A stretch of 64,000 nucleotides of DNA, from NCBI GenBank assembly GCA_029259915.1, contig JAJDED010000031.1:1-64000 (forward strand), read 5' to 3'. Below are positions 23,999 through 33,100 of the stretch, piece by piece. The translations under genes and the position numbers were made by a program. This stretch comes from Planctomycetota bacterium. GTDB taxonomy: Bacteria > Planctomycetota > Planctomycetia > Pirellulales > Lacipirellulaceae. How positions within the stretch are numbered: the stretch's first letter is position 1; each line of letters begins with the position of its first letter. Below the pieces are notes generated by a model. The model saw only the letters and a program-made list of their open reading frames with translations. It made no database searches and was not told the origin of the DNA.

Positions 23999-25771
23999 TC
24001 ATTCCGCCGGCGGCGGCTGGGTTTGGGGGTAGTAGTCTTCTTCCACTTCCGGCGAACCGTATTCGTACGGGCCCCGGTAAATCTGCGGTTGGAAATCGAA
24101 GTTGCCGTGTCCCGGCGGGCTGGGGGCTTGCCATTCCAAGCCGTTGGAGTGCCAAGGATTCCTTCCTGCTTTGGGACCGAAAAACATGCTCCAGAAAAAG
24201 TTGATCACGAAGATCACCTGCACACCCACCATGATGAATGCGCACCAACTTATGAACTGGTTCAGCGGCAAGAGATTGCGGAACGTCTCGTAGTGGTAAG
24301 GATCGGCCAAGCGTCGGGGAAATCCGGTCCACCCCAAGATGTGCATTGGGAAAAAGACGCAGTTTAACAGCACGAACGTCAGTGCGAAATGCACTTTGCC
24401 CCAGGCGTCGTTCATCATCCGCCCGAACATTTTAGGGAACCAATAGTAAATGGCACCGAACACGGCCATCGCGGTCCCCGCAAACAGGACGTAATGGAAG
24501 TGGGCAACAATGTAGTAAGTATCGTGAATGAAGATGTCGACCGGCGTGGCCGCCATGAAAATGCCACTCAAGCCGCCGATGATAAACATCGAAACAAACG
24601 AAATGGCAAAGAGCATCGGCGTGGTGTATTGAATTTTTCCACCCCACAGGGTACCGAGCCAGTTGAATGTTTTGATGGCACTCGGCAGGGCGATCATCAT
24701 TGTCGCGACCATAAATGTCATGCCCAACATCGGGTTCATGCCCGAGACGAACATGTGATGTCCCCACACGATGAAGCCCAAGCCAGCGATGCCGCCGATT
24801 GAATAAACCATCGGCTTGTAGCCAAACAACGGTTTACGGGCGAAGGTGCTAAGAATGTCGGAGACCATGCCCATCGCGGGAAGGATCATGATGTACACGG
24901 CCGGATGGCTGTAGAACCAAAACAAATGCTGCCATAGCAGCGGTTGTCCACCGCCGGAGGCCATCAAGGCGTTGTTGGCGGTTGCTCCGTCAGCCAGGAA
25001 AAATCCTGTCCCTGCCACGCGATCCAAAAGCTGCATGAAACCTGCCGCGGTAAGCACGGGCAATGCGAACGCCTGAAGAATCGCGGTGATGAACATTCCC
25101 CAAATGGTCATCGGCAGACGGAACATCGTCATCCCTGGGGCGCGCATTTGGATAATGGTGGTCATGTAGTTGACCGATCCCATCATCGAGGAAATGCCAA
25201 CCATCGTGAGGGCGATCAACCAAAGCGTTTGGCCGTTGAGGCTTCCCGGCGCTGCTTCCAAGATTACTGAAAGAGGCGGATACGAAGTCCAGCCCCCCTG
25301 GGCCGCACCTCCCTCCACAAAAAAGCTTGCGCCCATCACAATAAATGCAGGCCACATGAACCAGTAGCTCAGCATATTCAAAACCGGCACGGCCATGTCT
25401 TCGGCACCGATCATCAACGGGATAAGAAAGTTTCCGAACGCACCGGCAAGCACTGGGATGATCACAAAAAAGATCATCACCGTCGCGTGCATGGTCACGA
25501 GCATGGTGTAATTTTCAGGGGCGATCTGTCCCCCTTCCGCACCGGCGAGCATATTGCCCAGAATCGGCATCGGCGCCCAGGGATAGGCCAACTGCCAGCG
25601 GATCCCCAGCGCTAACAGCCCGCCGACGAAAAACCAAATCAGCGAGCTAAACAAAAATTGCAGGCCGATGATTTTGTGGTCGAGCGAGAACACATAGGTT
25701 CGCAAAAACCCGCCGGCGTGGGCATGGTCGGCGTGGTCGCCAGAATGGACATCCGCAGTTACGGTACTCAT
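23999..25771 (-). CDS. ctaD: Cytochrome c oxidase subunit I, A2 type
   Basis: The 590-aa haem-copper oxidase catalytic subunit has about 12 membrane helices. Ligands are visible: H95 (haem a, VTMHATVM), H289 (CuB, FYSHPAVY) with Y293, H338/H339 (CuB), H424 and H426 (haem a3 and haem a). Helix VI reads YSHPAVY, so the D-channel glutamate of A1 oxidases (GHPEVY) is absent and the Tyr-Ser pair of A2 oxidases is present. The N-terminus has a His-rich patch (SGDHADHAHAGG). Neighbours upstream are subunit II and a TTAGC repeat; downstream are ctaA and ctaB. Confidence 0.96.
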   Translation of the reverse strand: MSTVTADVHSGDHADHAHAGGFLRTYVFSLDHKIIGLQFLFSSLIWFFVGGLLALGIRWQLAYPWAPMPILGNMLAGAEGGQIAPENYTMLVTMHATVMIFFVIIPVLAGAFGNFLIPLMIGAEDMAVPVLNMLSYWFMWPAFIVMGASFFVEGGAAQGGWTSYPPLSVILEAAPGSLNGQTLWLIALTMVGISSMMGSVNYMTTIIQMRAPGMTMFRLPMTIWGMFITAILQAFALPVLTAAGFMQLLDRVAGTGFFLADGATANNALMASGGGQPLLWQHLFWFYSHPAVYIMILPAMGMVSDILSTFARKPLFGYKPMVYSIGGIAGLGFIVWGHHMFVSGMNPMLGMTFMVATMMIALPSAIKTFNWLGTLWGGKIQYTTPMLFAISFVSMFIIGGLSGIFMAATPVDIFIHDTYYIVAHFHYVLFAGTAMAVFGAIYYWFPKMFGRMMNDAWGKVHFALTFVLLNCVFFPMHILGWTGFPRRLADPYHYETFRNLLPLNQFISWCAFIMVGVQVIFVINFFWSMFFGPKAGRNPWHSNGLEWQAPSPPGHGNFDFQPQIYRGPYEYGSPEVEEDYYPQTQPPPAE

Positions 25772-25783
25772 GTGAAAATCTCT

Positions 25784-25896
25784 TTTAGCTATTAGCTGTT
25801 AGCTATTAGCTGTTAGCTTTTAGCAGTTAGCTATTAGAAGGACAGTTTTTCAGGACAAAAGCAAATAGCTAATCGCTAAAAGCTAACCGCTAATAG
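25784..25896. repeat. TTAGC-unit inverted repeat between ctaC and ctaD
   Basis: The left arm (25784-25837) is a run of heptamers TTAGCTR/ATTAGCT. The right arm (25864-25896) is the complementary run (AGCTAATCGCTAAAAGC...). The right arm abuts the ctaC stop codon. Its position inside an operon argues for an RNA-processing or stability role or partial termination between subunits II and I. Confidence 0.75.
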
Positions 25897-26673
25897 TTAC
25901 TCATCTTCATCGGGCAAGTCGACGCGCATCGTGTTTTGCTCGGCGGCCATTTCTAAAATCTTTTGGTCGTATTCTTCACGCGGTAAGAAGAACACTCGGC
26001 CCTTCATTTTGTAATGGCCCCAGCCACACAGTTCGGCGCAAACGATGTCGTAGCCACCCGTCTTTTTCGCTTTGAACCACATGCTCTGCGTCATGCCGGG
26101 CACCACGTCTTGCTTGAGACGTAAATTGGGCAAAAAGAAACTGTGCAGCACATCGGCGCTGGTAATCTTCAACAATATATCCTCATCGACAGGCAGATAG
26201 AGTTTGCCGTCGGTGCGGACGATATCGTCTTCCGTGTAAAGTTCGTCATCACCCCCCGGGTAGCGGAAATCCCAATTGAATTGACGACCGGTCACCTCGG
26301 CATGCGGCTTGATATTTGGCGGATTCATCTTGGCTGTGGCCCAGGCATCCATTTGGTAAATCGCAATAAACAGCAAGGTGACCGCTGGGAGAATCGTCCA
26401 GACAATCTCTAGCGAATGGCTGCCATGCGAGTATTTCACTGGTTTTGAGTTCGACTTGGCATCGTACTTCCACATGAAATAAAAGAGCACCAACTCGGTA
26501 ACGATGAAGACCGCGCCGGTTAGGTACAAAATAAACATGAACAGGTTGTCGATCACCCGTCCATGCACCGAAACATCACGCGGCAGCACGATATTGAAAT
26601 ACGGCGCGACCAGAAAAGTAGCCACACCGCCAATCGGCACCAACAAAAACAGTAAACTCCAAAATCGTTTCAC
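25897..26673 (-). CDS. ctaC: Cytochrome c oxidase subunit II (CuA subunit)
   Basis: The 258-aa protein has two membrane helices (~7-28 and ~42-65) and a cupredoxin domain outside the membrane. CuA ligands are H177 (VLHSFF), C212, E214 (backbone), C216, H220 and M223 in CAELCGWGHYKM. No CXXCH follows the CuA domain, so it accepts electrons from a separate carrier and is not a caa3-type fusion. I start at the GTG at 26673 because GGGAGGAATAAC directly before it is a strong ribosome binding site; an earlier in-frame GTG at 26688 would lie inside that site. Confidence 0.95.
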   Translation of the reverse strand: MKRFWSLLFLLVPIGGVATFLVAPYFNIVLPRDVSVHGRVIDNLFMFILYLTGAVFIVTELVLFYFMWKYDAKSNSKPVKYSHGSHSLEIVWTILPAVTLLFIAIYQMDAWATAKMNPPNIKPHAEVTGRQFNWDFRYPGGDDELYTEDDIVRTDGKLYLPVDEDILLKITSADVLHSFFLPNLRLKQDVVPGMTQSMWFKAKKTGGYDIVCAELCGWGHYKMKGRVFFLPREEYDQKILEMAAEQNTMRVDLPDEDE

Positions 26674-26759
26674 GTTATTCCTCCCCACACGGGTATGCAG
26701 GAATCAAATTTCTAGTTTTGTTTTTCAGATTCACGTTGATTTCAAAAGTGAAAAGAAGA

Positions 26760-26882
26760 TTTACCACAGAGACACTGAGAACACGGAGAAAAGAACCATT
26801 AGTATCAATCTTAGGACGGATTGGATTCATCGTTTTCTTGTTTGAAATTACTCTGTGCACTCCGTGACTCCGTGGTGAAATT
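26760..26882. repeat. CACGGAG-type inverted repeat upstream of ctaC
   Basis: The left arm is TTACCACAGAGACACTGAGAACACGGAGAA (positions 26760-26789) and the right arm is CTCTGTGCACTCCGTGACTCCGTGGTGAA (positions 26850-26878), an imperfect pair with ~60 nt between. It separates the dihaem lipoprotein gene from ctaC. Confidence 0.7.
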
Positions 26883-26911
26883 CCTTGTTTTTTTCAGCTT
26901 GATTTGATTAC

Positions 26912-28267
26912 TTAACCGGCGGAAGTCACCGCATTGGGATTCTCCGGCAAAGCCTGTTGCGGTTGGCTGGGCGCTTCGTACGGAAGCGAGAGAACATAAT
27001 CGACGATACTCCACATTTCTGTGTCGGTAAGCGTTCCTTGGGCGCCTGCGCTGGCGGGCCCGCTACCGGGCATTGGCGTACCGGCGATTCCCGCGTAAAC
27101 GCGCCAGAAAATATCGATTCGCCGACGACCGCCGCGGTAAACGCCCTTGCGCAAGTTGCGTGGGATCGCGTTGCGCACCGGGTACAGCGAGTCGGCAACC
27201 ACCGACTTCGCCGCCACCAATTCAGGTTCGGTTTCCCCGGCAAGTGTTTCTAAAAACACTTTGTGGGCCTTGTTCCAATTGTCTTGGTCATCCTGCTGAC
27301 CGTCGCCCAAGCCTGTGGGGCCGTGACACTTCACACAGTTGGCTCGCGGTCCGTAAAAAAGATCGCGTCCCGCGGCAACCGAGGCGGCAATCTCTTCGGG
27401 CGCGCGGTTGTCTTCGGGAATCTCTGCTTCCTCGGGGGCGATCACCGCTTCCGAAGAGGCATTCCAACCGTCAACAATCTCCGCAAGTATTTCGAGAATG
27501 GCCTCGCGCTGATCCGCGTCAGTTTCTGGATCGAGCGGATAACGTTTCATGACCAGATTCCCGTTTTCGTCTTCTTCCTCTTCTTCGCCAAGCTCGTCGA
27601 ATACGTAACGGATAAGCTCGGTTTCCATCTGGCCGCGAATGCTCAGATATTTCACATATTCCACCAACGCTTCGACTTCGGAACTTGGCAACAAAGAGAA
27701 CGAAGGCATGGCCGTGCCGGGTACGCCCTGAATCAGCACCCGGTGTAAATCTTCGTCGGTCGGTTTGGCCGGATTGTAGGTCGATTTGAATTTGTAGACC
27801 GCTTGACGATAGTCGCGCGGATAGGGATTAAGAAACCGTGCCGTGGGCCCACGGCCATCGCCGGTGATTCCATGGCAATGGACGCAATGTTTGCGATACA
27901 AACCTAGATGTTTCCCGGCGGAATCACTCCAAACCGGTCCAGCTGCGATGCGCAGTTTCCCGAGGTCAAGCCCTGTCGACGGCAGAGCGAAAGGCTCGTC
28001 GGGGGTACCGAACAGCCCACCCAGTACGTCGGCAATCTCCTGCTGATACTCGGTCGAGGTTTCGTTAGAAACGGCTTCGACCATGTTCAGCCGAAAAGCG
28101 GGCGGATCCAACTGATCGCAACCGCCAATGAAAGCGACAGCCGTCAGGAGTCCGAGTAGACGAGTTTTATTTGCGAATGAACAAAAATGGATTGGTGTTG
28201 CAAAACCTCGCGCCTTAGGCTGGCTTTGTCTGATTCTGTTAAACGCAATAAAAAAACCGTGGTTCAT
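26912..28267 (-). CDS. Dihaem cytochrome c lipoprotein
   Basis: The 451-aa protein has two haem c sites: CVHCH (~128-132, followed by GITGDGRGPTARFLNPYPRDYR) and CVKCH (~311-315, followed by GPTGLGDGQ). Each lies in its own cytochrome c domain with a distal Met (TAMPSF and GTPMPGSG). A lipobox-like LTAVAFIGGC places a likely lipid-modified Cys at ~50, though the leader before it is unusually long, so the true start may be later. An acidic linker (ELGEEEEEDENG, ~225) joins the domains. It lies just upstream of ctaC, which has no haem domain, so it is a good candidate for the direct electron donor to CuA; this is inferred from position. Confidence 0.85.
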   Translation of the reverse strand: MNHGFFIAFNRIRQSQPKARGFATPIHFCSFANKTRLLGLLTAVAFIGGCDQLDPPAFRLNMVEAVSNETSTEYQQEIADVLGGLFGTPDEPFALPSTGLDLGKLRIAAGPVWSDSAGKHLGLYRKHCVHCHGITGDGRGPTARFLNPYPRDYRQAVYKFKSTYNPAKPTDEDLHRVLIQGVPGTAMPSFSLLPSSEVEALVEYVKYLSIRGQMETELIRYVFDELGEEEEEDENGNLVMKRYPLDPETDADQREAILEILAEIVDGWNASSEAVIAPEEAEIPEDNRAPEEIAASVAAGRDLFYGPRANCVKCHGPTGLGDGQQDDQDNWNKAHKVFLETLAGETEPELVAAKSVVADSLYPVRNAIPRNLRKGVYRGGRRRIDIFWRVYAGIAGTPMPGSGPASAGAQGTLTDTEMWSIVDYVLSLPYEAPSQPQQALPENPNAVTSAG

Positions 28268-28339
28268 CTCTAGACCATTTAACCGTTGTATTGTTTGACC
28301 AATGAGTTGTGTTTGAAAACAATGTGTGTTTGCCTGCGA

Positions 28340-29257
28340 TTATCCGCCCAGGGACGCGGCGGGGACCGTGACTTTGATCTCTCGGGTTTCGTCTTCCGCA
28401 AGCTTGATTTTGAATCGGCCCTTCTTCGACCACTTGAGGTCTTTTGCCTTGGGAGTATTCAACACCAAAGCGTGTCCGGGCCCGGTGGCGCTTTCGTGCC
28501 AGACCTGAAATTCCAAATCTTCCCCGGCTGGGACGTTTGCGATTTCAAACGTGCCATCGGGATTCGACACCGCGAAGTAGCCGTTTTCGCGCGGGAGAAA
28601 ATAGGCCAACATCCAAGGGTGGATGCTACAGCGGATCGCCACGGGAACCGCCTCTTCCTTTTGTGGAGTGAAGTCGATCGATTGCCCCGCGGGAATCGTT
28701 TGGTTGAACCCGTTTTTGCCTTCGATATTGGTGTTATGCCCGACAGGATCGCTGTTTTTGATTTCGATTGTTTGCCCAAGAGTCAGTGGAAACACGTGGC
28801 TAAGGAAAACACATTTCTCTTGATCGAACAATGTCCGAGCAGCCGGTGGCGAGGCGGCCGAATCGTGCACGCGCGAAGCATTGCGGACATAAATCGCGAC
28901 ATTGGCGATGCCTTTGGTCGCTTCGTCGACGAGCAATGTTTCTTGCAGAGGGGCCCGCCCACTAACGGAACAAGTCGCTTTATCTTTGTTCACGTTGTAA
29001 GGGGGCATTGTGGGTACATCGCCGTCGAACTCGAATTTGCCTTTCAACGACGCCCAACCGGTGCCCGAGGAAACCGCGGCGGTCGCCACGCCGCCTCCGC
29101 CGGCACCCTGCGAGAATGCGGTGCGGATTTTCGACGCTTCCGAAGCTTTTGCCACAGGCCCCAGTTCATCGCCACTCTGGCACCCACCGGCCACCAAGAT
29201 GGCCGCAACCATCAGAGGCGCTAGAAAGGTAAAGCCGATTTTATTTTTTCTTGTCAT
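28340..29257 (-). CDS. Cupredoxin-like lipoprotein with carboxypeptidase-regulatory-like tail
   Basis: The 305-aa lipoprotein has lipobox LVAGGC (C26). Residues ~160-215 hold a plastocyanin-like copper motif: VGHNTN (~173) supplies the first His, and CSIHPWM (~208) supplies Cys, His and Met. The last ~90 residues (NPDGTFEIANVPAGEDLEFQVWHE) look like a carboxypeptidase-regulatory beta-sandwich. It is a paralogue of the next gene upstream (29288-30079) over the whole length apart from the N-terminus. A single-electron copper carrier is plausible, since all four type 1 ligand types are present. The ATG at 29257 is preferred over an in-frame TTG at 29269. Confidence 0.8.
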   Translation of the reverse strand: MTRKNKIGFTFLAPLMVAAILVAGGCQSGDELGPVAKASEASKIRTAFSQGAGGGGVATAAVSSGTGWASLKGKFEFDGDVPTMPPYNVNKDKATCSVSGRAPLQETLLVDEATKGIANVAIYVRNASRVHDSAASPPAARTLFDQEKCVFLSHVFPLTLGQTIEIKNSDPVGHNTNIEGKNGFNQTIPAGQSIDFTPQKEEAVPVAIRCSIHPWMLAYFLPRENGYFAVSNPDGTFEIANVPAGEDLEFQVWHESATGPGHALVLNTPKAKDLKWSKKGRFKIKLAEDETREIKVTVPAASLGG

Positions 29258-29287
29258 CAATTTATCCAATACACGCTACTGATCGAA

Positions 29288-30079
29288 TCACAGTCCCAAT
29301 GCAGTGGGTGCGATTTTTATGTCGCCCAAATCGAGCGTACCGCCTGCGGGGATCTCTAGCTTGGCCCGACCTTTGCGGTCGGTCTTGCCGGCTTCGCCGA
29401 GTGCGACATCTTTCAGGTTGCCCTTGGATTCGTGCCAGAAAACAAATTCAAGCTCTCCCGCCGGCATATTACTGATTTCAAAGCTGCCATCTGCGCCGGA
29501 GATGGTCATGTACGGGTTGTCGCGTACCAGGACAAACGACTTCATCCATGGGTGGATGTTGCAAACGACGTTCGATGGGTAAGACTCCTGCTTCTCGAAC
29601 ATTTTTGTTATCGAGCCACTGGCAGGAATCGTTTCGTTGAAGGCTGGGTTCGACAAGGTTTGGAAATTCGTGTTGTGACCCACAGAATCGGAATTGCGGA
29701 TTTCTAACGTTTGCTGAGTTCGCAACAGCAGCACATGCGGCTCGAACCGACAGCCTTTGTTGTCGACCACGGCGGGCTCGGAACCGGAGGATGCCAGGTC
29801 GGGATGCACGTCGACCGACTTTCCCCGTTTGAGGTACAGAAAAACGAAAGCGTTGGCCAAGCCGCCCCCTTCGCCTACTTCGATCGTTTCATCCAAGAGC
29901 TTGTTCTGACCGCAGAACTCAGTGTCTTTATTGACATTCAGCGCCGCGGGGGCAGCCACGCTGCCATCGACAATCAGCCGACCCTTGAGCGAACCCCAAT
30001 CCGCACCGGTTGCCGGAGCAACCGTCGCCAAGACCAAAGAAATCGTCAACATTCCCAGCGAGTTTTTTCTAATGTTCAT
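29288..30079 (-). CDS. Cupredoxin-like exported protein, paralogue of the adjacent lipoprotein
   Basis: The 263-aa protein has a cleavable signal peptide (SLVLATVAPATGA) in place of a lipobox. It shares with its neighbour the blocks NVNKDTEFC, LEIRNSDSVGHNTNF (~125-140), CNIHPWM (~172) and DGSFEISNMPAGELEFVFWHES, so the copper-ligand set H...C-x2-H-x2-M is kept. A good ribosome binding site (GGAGAGG) lies before the ATG at 30079. It follows the octahaem cytochrome gene. The pair probably arose by tandem duplication, one copy soluble in the periplasm and one lipid-anchored. Confidence 0.8.
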   Translation of the reverse strand: MNIRKNSLGMLTISLVLATVAPATGADWGSLKGRLIVDGSVAAPAALNVNKDTEFCGQNKLLDETIEVGEGGGLANAFVFLYLKRGKSVDVHPDLASSGSEPAVVDNKGCRFEPHVLLLRTQQTLEIRNSDSVGHNTNFQTLSNPAFNETIPASGSITKMFEKQESYPSNVVCNIHPWMKSFVLVRDNPYMTISGADGSFEISNMPAGELEFVFWHESKGNLKDVALGEAGKTDRKGRAKLEIPAGGTLDLGDIKIAPTALGL

Positions 30080-30107
30080 AATTTTGTCCCTCTCCTGTTA
30101 AGCACTC

Positions 30108-33100
30108 TTATCTACGTGGTGCAGATTCACTATCTGTATTGGAAGCTCGCGAGCCTCCTTCTGCGGTCGACTTGACCAACGGAGCAATCGAAGTTTGACG
30201 TCTGGCATAAACGTCGAAATTCATCAGCAGATCAATCAATCCTTGCAGTTGCTGGAGACTGCTTCCGGGGAACAGCGTTTGGGCAACTCCGCCAAGGTGT
30301 TCAGCCCCCGCTTTGTAAGGAATGTTCACCGGCATGCCGGTATAGGGCAAAATGCGTTTGGGATTAGCAACCCAATCGCGGACATATTCCGGACGCAGTC
30401 GCCGAGTGACATCCGCCAAGTTGGGACCAAACGTTGTGGGGTCGCCCTGTGGCTGGAAGTCGGCCACCGCGTGGCACTTCACGCAGTAGTTGCCGTCGAC
30501 GACGATGTTCATCGCCTGTTGCAGCCGCTCCGGTTGATCGACTTCCGCATGCGCTAGGTAACTGCTGCGCTGTTCTTGTTTGAATTCGTAGGGGAAATCT
30601 GCCTTGGAAACGGCGGCAAAGTAGTTGACTAGCTTGGCCGATTCGTCGGAGGACATGTGGAAATTGGGCATCCGCATCACGACCGCGGGTCGCAACGGAG
30701 TGGGATCCATCAGAAAACCATGCAACCAATCCGACTGTACTTTTTTGCCTTCCATCATCAACGGCGGCGGCAGCCAGCCCCAGGCTTCGCTCCCCTTGAC
30801 CTGCGGGTTAGTCTGCTTTGCTTTTTCAATCACGCGCGGATAAAGATAGCTGGCCAAATCACCGCCCCATGCAGGCCACGCCTTGCCCCCCGCCGGGCCA
30901 TATCCTTCGCGATCGGCTGGGACCATCAAATCTTGAATCCCGACCAACCACGGTTCGCCCTGAATCACCGAGTCTTTCCATAAGATAAATCGATAATAAG
31001 GATCCGACTCGTCATCGTCCGGCTCCATCGGCAAGCCATCTTCGTCGAAGCGTTCAGCCTTTCCGGTTTGCTCGCTGAACACAGGCAAGCCGTGAATCGT
31101 TGCGTGCAACAAACCGCGATTGTCTTTGACGAGCGAATTGGCGATTTCCAGACGAGAGAATTGTTTGGCCAGGAATGGGTAGTCTTCAAGCTGCGACGGG
31201 CTCTCGAACCAATCTTCCTCGAATGCCAACTGCCACTGCTCCATTTGCAGCGTATGGCAGCCGGCACAATTGAATCGTTCCAGAACTTGTCGGCCTTCGA
31301 CAATTGCCTGCTGCTCGGGAGACGGATCATAGACGAACTTTTCGGCCGGCGGTTCGTTCACCAGTCCCAAAACAAATGCGATCACCGCTTCGCGCTCTTC
31401 GGGCGTGAACGGGAACTTCGGCATCCGTAGCCGCTCGTTGTAGCGTTTGTTCTTGGTGGTCTTGTAATCGAAACTTCGCGGCATCCGCAGCTTTTGCCAG
31501 ATGAAACCGTCGCGACTATGACTATTCAGAGCTTGGATAAAATAGCTTGTGTCGTCGTCAAAATCGGCCGGGTCGAGCCCATGACCGGCATGATCGTCGT
31601 GACCGGCATGTTCGCCGTGCGCGGCTTGCTCGCCCTGAGGATGGCCGGGGCCTTCCAGGAATTTGTGGATGTTTTCGAAGGCGAGCTTCGAGGTTTCCTT
31701 GCGTCCCCATTCGGCTAAAGACGTTCCAATCGTTTTTTCGCCTTCGAAGCCGGGGATGTCGTGACAGCCGAAACAGCCGTGCTTGCTGATCGTGCGGCGT
31801 GCGATATATTCTTTGAGCCGACCGAGCCGATTGCCCGCGTTGATGCCCACCAGTAGTTTTTCGTCTGCTTTGAGCTTCGGCTCCAGATGCGAGGGGATTC
31901 CTTCACGAACAAATTGTTTGGCGCGCGATTCGGGAATCAAATCGCTTGCCAACCATTCGACCGCCAAATCGGCGAGCGCCTGTTGATCCTCGACCAACCA
32001 CTCGCTGGACGGAACTCCCTCCGCCTGCCAATCGCTGGGAGTGCCAAGCAAGAAGACGGCAATGTCGGCAGCCGGATCGGTAACTTTACCCGTTGGTTGG
32101 CCAGCGGCATCTGTTTCGGCAATTGGGTCAAGATACAAATTGGGCATCACGGTCCGCACATGATATCGGTGCGGCTGCTTGATCCAGGAGTAGAGCCAAA
32201 GTGCGCCTTTCTCCGAATCGAACTTCACGCTCACACGCGACAGGTCAGGCCCCTGATCGGCTGTGAAATCGGTGTCGGGGAAGCCGTCGTGCGAATGGCA
32301 CGCCAAACAACCGCGCGATTCAAACAACCACTTGCCACGCTCAGCCAATGGGGGTTCGGTCACCTCGGTGGGCGGCTTGAGATATTCGAACGTATTGCTG
32401 TTGGTCAGCAAGAACTCGGTGAGTGCGCGAATCTCGACCGGTTCGAACCGCTCGCCCTCGGCCAGTTCCTCGGCGTCTTCTGGATCTTGCAAATGTTCGT
32501 GCAAACCAAAGAACTGTGGCATCCGCGTCGTCGGACGGAAGTCGGACGGCTTACGGATCCAGCTGTAAAGCCAGGCGTAATCAACTTTCGCTCCCAGGTA
32601 TCGCAAACTGGGGCCCACTTTGCGGTAGCTGCCGGGGACTTCGACGTCCTTCAAGCTATCCGAAAGTTTGTGCGTAGCAGGGAGAAGCTTCGCTTCGGCG
32701 GCCGTGTCGGACTGCGCGGCCAGCCGGGCATCTTGTTTTACCGCGACCATCAATTGATTTCTGACGCCTGCGTTATCAGCAACCGTTGCCAGTGTTTCCG
32801 CCAGCTTTCGTTCATCTTCCGAAAGCCCGGGGTCCTGCAAAATCTGCAATGCAACGGAGCTATAGTTGGGCTCTTGCCGAATATCGGGGCCAAAGCGCCG
32901 GTTGGGGCCGTCGAAACCTCCGATTTCGTGGCAGCCAAAGCAGCCGTACTCCTCCACAAGCGTCCATCCTTCGACAAGTTTTTCCGCAGGCGGCTCGGGG
33001 AAACGCTCGCTTGGCTCGAGCGAGGCTTTGTCGTAATGGCACTTCGTGCAATTACTCTCGGCAAAGCGAGCCGGCTTCATCGGGAAAATCCAATGGTGAT

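Noticed and set aside
18800-25896. TTAGC-unit runs considered as CRISPR or tandem arrays
   Set aside because: There are no spacers of constant length and the units form two complementary arms, so they are hairpins.
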